From Magallana angulata (Eukaryota > Mollusca > Bivalvia > Ostreida > Ostreidae), in assembly GCF_025612915.1 (NCBI RefSeq), contig NC_069116.1, positions 20,723,001-20,787,000 of the forward strand: a stretch of DNA of 64,000 nt. Direction: 5' to 3'. Every line of letters begins with the position of its first letter. Position 1 is the stretch's first letter. The notes under the pieces are model-generated. The model was given only the letters and a program-made list of their open reading frames with translations. It had not been told where the DNA came from and made no database searches. This document shows, piece after piece, positions 59,131 through 64,000 of the stretch. A program made the translations under genes and the position numbers.

Positions 59131-60104
59131 TGATACTCACCTGGAAACGGGATCAAAACAGGTAAAAACCAATACTTCAAATGATCAAGAAATGTATTCT
59201 ATAACCTGATATTGTTTCACCAATAATTTGGATCGATGATTGACTGTATTTCCATCATAATGTTTATGCTTCCAGACAGTTGCCTTGTGTCGTTATACTT
59301 GAACAAAAACAAGAAAAACATGTCAAACACTCTCAACATTTTGAAATGTAATGAGAAATCTTGAGGTTGACACTTTCGTCTAAATCAAGAAAACGGAACA
59401 TATTAAAAATAAGGCAAATGTGCAAAGAAAGCAAACTGCGTAACAGTCCATTTGGATCCTTTGAAAGCAAGAGCGGGCATACAATACAACTAGAATGCCA
59501 TCCCGAGCCACCAGAAGTTCTTGTGGATTTTTATTTTAGATAATCAAAACGGAACACATTTTGGTAACCCTAATGAACGATGCAAGCAAACTGCAAAAGG
59601 GTCCATTTTGACATTTCATTTGCGTGTTTTTCATCAGATCGTGTTTTATGTCAAGATATGACAGAACTGTCTTTCAGAACTGTACATGTATCTGCAATTT
59701 TCATAGGCTTTTGCATTTATTTAATTAAAACGATAAAATATCTTGAAGAAGTTTATTTGCTTGGAGTTAAGGTTTTACGATCGTCAGTCTATTACTATTT
59801 CAGTCAACGCTGGAGCCATCAAGCTATTTGAAGGCATACTGTAAAGTTACTTACAATTACAGCTTTGCCACAGCCGATTTATTCAGTAACAATATTGGCA
59901 TCGTCATGTCGCTGAGAACTGATCTACATTTGAAGCTTCCAAATCTGAATCGATGGTTGAGCTTACCATCTGGATTCTCCTTCAGATTCTCAATGATAAC
60001 TTACAGCATCCATGTCAATCTTTTATTTTGGTCTCAAATTTTTAGTCCAAGAGGTCATCTATTATTCAAAAGGATAAAAATGTATCAGCCGCCGGAGTGT
60101 TCCG

Positions 60105-60125
60105 TGCCGGAACCCGGGATTGAAC
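60105..60125 (-). pseudogene. tRNA-Phe 3' fragment left of transposon D
   Basis: Same 21-nt fragment as at 48430-48450, with intact target hexamer TTGAAC at 60120-60125. Its partner fragment lies beyond the window. Confidence 0.88.
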
Positions 60126-60713
60126 TCCGAGTGTTTCATTCTTCAGTCTAAGCCAGCCAATCAGTAACCTCAGTTCCACTGCAAATCTACCACAAATCTA
60201 CCATAAATTGGCCAATGAGATGATGCTGCTGAGAAGAGTAAATATTGGAGTTATCTGCCCCTGATTATTCCGCCATATTGGATGTGATATTTACCGGTTG
60301 TCAATATAGTGTTTTTGTGAAAATTTTGTATGAAATTAGTGGTATTAAAGTTAGTAATCGCCTAGATTGTACAGCTTTTAGTGGATTAGATTCCGTTGAA
60401 GTGATTTTTTGGACTGACAAAGGAAGAAAAACATGTAAGTAGACAATTTATTACATCCCCCCTTTTCTCCGCTTCGATGTACGACATGACCTATTTAGTT
60501 CAATCGCTTTTTCTAGCAATTAACTGCACATAATTAATTGTTGACATCTATGAATGAATGTGTGTAACATAGTGTTATTATCTTATCAGGCTTTCACGCT
60601 TATCTTAATGGGTTTTAGCCGGTATTTATCAACAACATGACCTCCCCCCCCCCCTTATCCTCATACACCTGTTTCAGCAACGTTCATTTATGACTTTTCA
60701 CCTCTCCGTGGTG

Positions 60714-60721
60714 TATAAATA
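60714..60721 (+). promoter_or_regulatory. TATA-like box of transposon copy D
   Basis: TATAAATA at the position matching that in copy C, upstream of the transposase ATG at 61096. Confidence 0.35.
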
Positions 60722-61095
60722 AGAGACGAACATAGGTAGATAAGACCGTGTTTATAATCAGTACCATGTGCTTTGGAAATATTTTGAATTTACATTATTG
60801 CATCTGTAATTAATTCATGTAAATATCCAACTGTTTTACACACCTTTGTAACAGGTGATATGAGTATCAAAATTATCTATATTATATTAATTAAGAGTGG
60901 GGCACAATTTTTCATACAGTATTCGAATATATGCATATGGACCTGTAATTAAATACTCTTAATTACAACTTTATAAATAAAACAATGTAAATATTGTAAG
61001 AACAACATTGTGGAGATTCACATATTCATGCAGCAAGACTTCTGATAGCTTCAACTTTCATCCAATTTTGTTTGATCATCCACCAAATTTACAGC

Positions 61096-64000
61096 ATGTT
61101 GCCTCATTTCCGGCGAACAAGAAATGGGGACCTCTTGTTGTACAGGAGGGAAGAGGCAGAGAAAGGCCTGGTCAAATCTATGCCGGGATTATGTGAGCCG
61201 CCGTCACAAGTCAAAGCCAAGGCAGTTAGGGCTGTAAAATCCAAAAATGGTGATCCGAAGAATGTCCAAATTCTTCATGGACAATTCCCCATCCAATTTG
61301 GGAAATATCGGGGCCAGACATTTTTATGGATGGTGGAAAACGGCCTCGGTTATGCGGGCTGGCTTGTAGATGCAATGAGGAGAGAGACGATCACTCAGGC
61401 TCCCTTGTCTCAGAACAAGCATGCGTTTAAGGATTACCTACTCTCTTTCCCTGAAGGTAAGTAATGGCTTATATATTCATATTTTATAAATTAAACAAAA
61501 AGTCGGTAACATATATATACATGATATACTAATAACAAATGATAAATATAGAAGTTAACATTCTTCTCAATATTTGAATAATAAAATTAAAAATTCATTA
61601 AACTTAATGTTACTTGATAATTAAGAGGTTACTTTGTCTAAAATTGATATAATATCCTAGGTCGAGAAGTTGTCGAATTGAAAAAGCAGCAGCGACTGAA
61701 AGAAGAGGAAAAGAAAAAGCCTCCGTTAACACCAGAGTTCTTATTTTCACATCTTCCTGCTGCGGAGGCGAGGAAAGTACAGCGTGAGCAAGCTGCCAGA
61801 TCTCGTCCGGTTGTTAAACCAAAGATACCGAGTCCGAGGAAGATGTCTGTGGATGATTTTTCAGATACTGCGTTATTAGGAGAAGTAGAAAAAATAGAAA
61901 GCAATCTGTTGAAAGGTAATTTTTAATTTTTAATCAATTCTTAAGTCTTTTTCGTCAAATAAGTCTATCTATAAACACTTGTTTAAAGTATATAAAAATA
62001 AAGATTTTAAATTTAAGTGAATTTACTGATTTTTCATAAAGCATAATTTCTTATCAATATCTATATATGAATCAAAAAGTAACTGATATTGTGTCCTCGT
62101 TTAGTTTGATATAAATAGTAAATTATATAATATTGTGTTAAAAAGTAACTGATATTGTGTCCTCGTTTAGTTTGATATAAATAGTAAATTATATAATATT
62201 GTGTTAAACTTCTGTATTAGCTCTATATAGACTTCAGCATTTTATGGTAAGTGTAATTAGTCAGTGGTGTGGTGTGGAGTATTAAAATATCATACATGTA
62301 CATATTTACATATAGCTTTTGTTTAATGTAGTGTGGCTTTTGTTCTCTGTGGTTTCTGCTTCTGTGTTTCATATCATATTGATCATCAAAATCATTTTTA
62401 GGCTGGTTTTGTAGCTTACATTCCTAACTCTGTTCATCATATTGTTTATGATGATATCAATTTTAACACTAATAGTGTAATGTGTAATACTACACCAATC
62501 ATTTCACCTTTCGTTCAATATCAATAATACATATTCATGTGCCCTATATGCTATGCACCATCAAGTCTTCCTTTCTGATCACACAATATACTAAAGCCTC
62601 CTCTGACCTATAAACGTGTATATCAACCAAAGGTATTACAAGAAATTTTTGACTTTTTTCGGTGAATAAAATTTGGTATAGTTGATTAATTGGAAATAAT
62701 ACTTGTGATTGATTGCAATGTAATGCATTGTAGAATCCTCTGCATCGACAAGCTCGCCAAGCTTTACCAATCCTCTTTCATTAGTGCCTCCTCGACAGAA
62801 AGGTCAGTAAGCGAAGCTGATATTTCTCTCCGATCGCATATTTTGTTTTAGATATTAAGCTCATATATTTACACTTCTTGTTTTCCTTTCAGATCTTCGC
62901 ACTGTCAAAAGCCCTCAGAAGACCCGCCCCCATCTTCTGACGGCAAAGGACACCTTGGCTCCGAGTCGACAAAGATCAGCCAAGCCAAGTAAACCAACAA
63001 AAAATGGTAAATACACTACAAAACTGAAAATAAAGCTAACTCTTTTATTTAATACTATATAATATGATCTTCAAACATTTTATTTGATATTGCATCCTGT
63101 TGCAGTTGTAGTTGTGGAAACTTCAGAGATCTCAGTGAGTTCTGGATTATCATTGTCATCTCCATCAGTGAGTCTGTCAGTGTTGCCTCCGTCAGTTAGT
63201 CCGTCAGTGTTGCCTCCGTCAGTTAGTCCGTCAGTGTTGCCTCCGTCAGTTAGTCCGTCAGAGTTGCCTCCGTCAGTTAGTCCGTCAATGTTGCCTCCGT
63301 CGGTGTTGCCTCCGTCAGTGTCGCCTCTTCTAGAGACTCCGTCAATGTCGCCTCCACCAGTGACTCCGTCAGAGTTGCTTCCATCAGTGAGTCCGTCAGT
63401 GTTGCCTCCACAAGTGACTCCGTCAGAGTTGCTTCCATCAGTGAGTCCGTCAGTGTTGCCTCCACCAGTGACTCCGTCAGAGTTGCTTCCATCAGTGAGT
63501 CCGTCAGTGTTGCCTCCTTCAGTTAGTCCGTCAGTGTTGCCTCCGTCATTGAGTCCGTCAGTATCGCCTCCACCAGTGAGTCCGTCAGTATCGCCTCCAC
63601 CAGTGAGTCCGTCGGTATCGCCTCCAACTCCTACTCAATCAGTGACACTGCCACCATCAGCTACCACAGTGACACTGCCACCAACGGCTACGTCAACAAG
63701 GCTACCACCAGCTTCATCAGCGACTTCATCAGTGACAGCTACACCACAAATGCAGACTCTGAACCTTCAGCCAGTTAGACATGGTAATTTTTTTAACTTG
63801 AAAGAGAATTAATGAAATTTTTAAGATGATATTGCATGTGACAGGATGAGTTGCCTTTTTTTCATTTGCATTATTTATCCTTTTGTACAGAGTATCCTAT
63901 CATAGAGAGCTGGAAATCATGTCTGCCTCCAGAGGACATTCCTTGGATATCTAAGGCTCTGTTCTCTTTCAATGCCAAGGGTAAGCCTGAGCTGGATGAC
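61096..64000 (+). CDS. Transposase of copy D, N-terminal exons (partial)
   Basis: Visible exons: 61096-61456, 61661-61915, 62734-62802, 62893-63006, 63106-63783, and 63891 to the window end, inside the DUF6729-type exon. No interruption is seen in this part. One change against C in the small GKYRGQTF domain replaces Cys by Gly (VENCLG to VENGLG). The catalytic exons lie outside the window, so its state is unknown. Confidence 0.8.
62076..62207. repeat. 66-bp tandem duplication in transposase intron 3 (copy D)
   Basis: The same two-unit duplication as at 50401-50532, offset 11,675 bp. Confidence 0.88.
63161..63630 (+). repeat. 27-bp coding minisatellite in transposase exon 6 (copy D)
   Basis: Same unit number and order as in copy C, as expected if the block was duplicated recently. 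Confidence 0.85.

Larger units (their letters stand above)
57044..60104 (-). repeat. Three tandem tRNA-Phe repeat units between transposons C and D
   Basis: Three units of about 1.05 kb, one more than in the A-B and B-C intervals. Two whole tRNA genes (58010-58082, 59058-59130) and one split by copy D. The second and third units carry the same marker changes as the two units at 46.4-48.4 kb. Confidence 0.85.
60126..64000 (+). mobile_element. Transposon copy D, left part (runs off the window)
   Basis: Matches copy C at a constant offset of 11,675 bp over the visible 3.9 kb, with at least three substitutions that I noticed (near 60379, 61134 and 61342). It shares the 66-bp duplication and the long Ser/Pro exon with C, so it is a recent block duplicate rather than an independent insertion. 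Confidence 0.88.

Overview
The window looks like nuclear DNA of a lophotrochozoan animal, most likely a bivalve mollusc of the oyster or mussel type. It is AT-rich, has short GT-AG exons separated by AT-rich introns, contains a chordin gene with clear animal architecture, and is rich in short MITE-like repeats. The species call is an inference from sequence character, not a database match.

Left part (1-24.4 kb), all minus strand. The first eight coding exons of a CLC chloride/proton exchanger, closest in my reading to CLCN6, run leftward off the window edge (95-2591). A complete chordin gene follows (5382-24396): I can join 23 exons with consistent phases into a 914-residue secreted protein with a signal peptide, one VWC domain, four CHRD repeats and three more VWC domains. 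Its introns carry hAT-like and other MITE fragments. From 24.4 to 30.6 kb I see a possible chordin promoter, gene-free AT-rich DNA, and a decayed LINE (about 28.4-30.2 kb, minus strand).

Right part (30.6-64 kb). This is a composite tandem array. Its base is a head-to-tail array of units of about 1.04 kb, each carrying a tRNA-Phe(GAA) gene on the minus strand. Four copies (A-D) of one large DNA transposon sit in this array, all at the same position in the T-loop (internal box B) of a tRNA-Phe gene, flanked by a 6-bp target duplication TTGAAC. A is an internally deleted 4.1-kb derivative, B and C are about 8.3 and 8.5 kb, and D runs off the right edge. In copy C the plus-strand transposase gene reads through 14 coding exons (1563 residues) with a DUF6729-type zinc domain followed by a DDE catalytic region. 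tRNA-gene targeting and the 6-bp duplication resemble the Dada superfamily.

The most striking observation concerns target choice. Both transposon ends carry the decamer TCTTCAGTCT exactly 14 bp inside the cleavage point, and the tRNA-Phe gene carries the same decamer (its anticodon arm) exactly 14 bp from the target hexamer. The transposase may therefore find its target by reading a copy of its own end motif in the tRNA gene. The element also carries a tRNA-Lys-like sequence near its right end. Transposon plus tRNA units have been duplicated as blocks (offsets 10,627 and 11,675 bp), best explained by unequal exchange between tRNA units.
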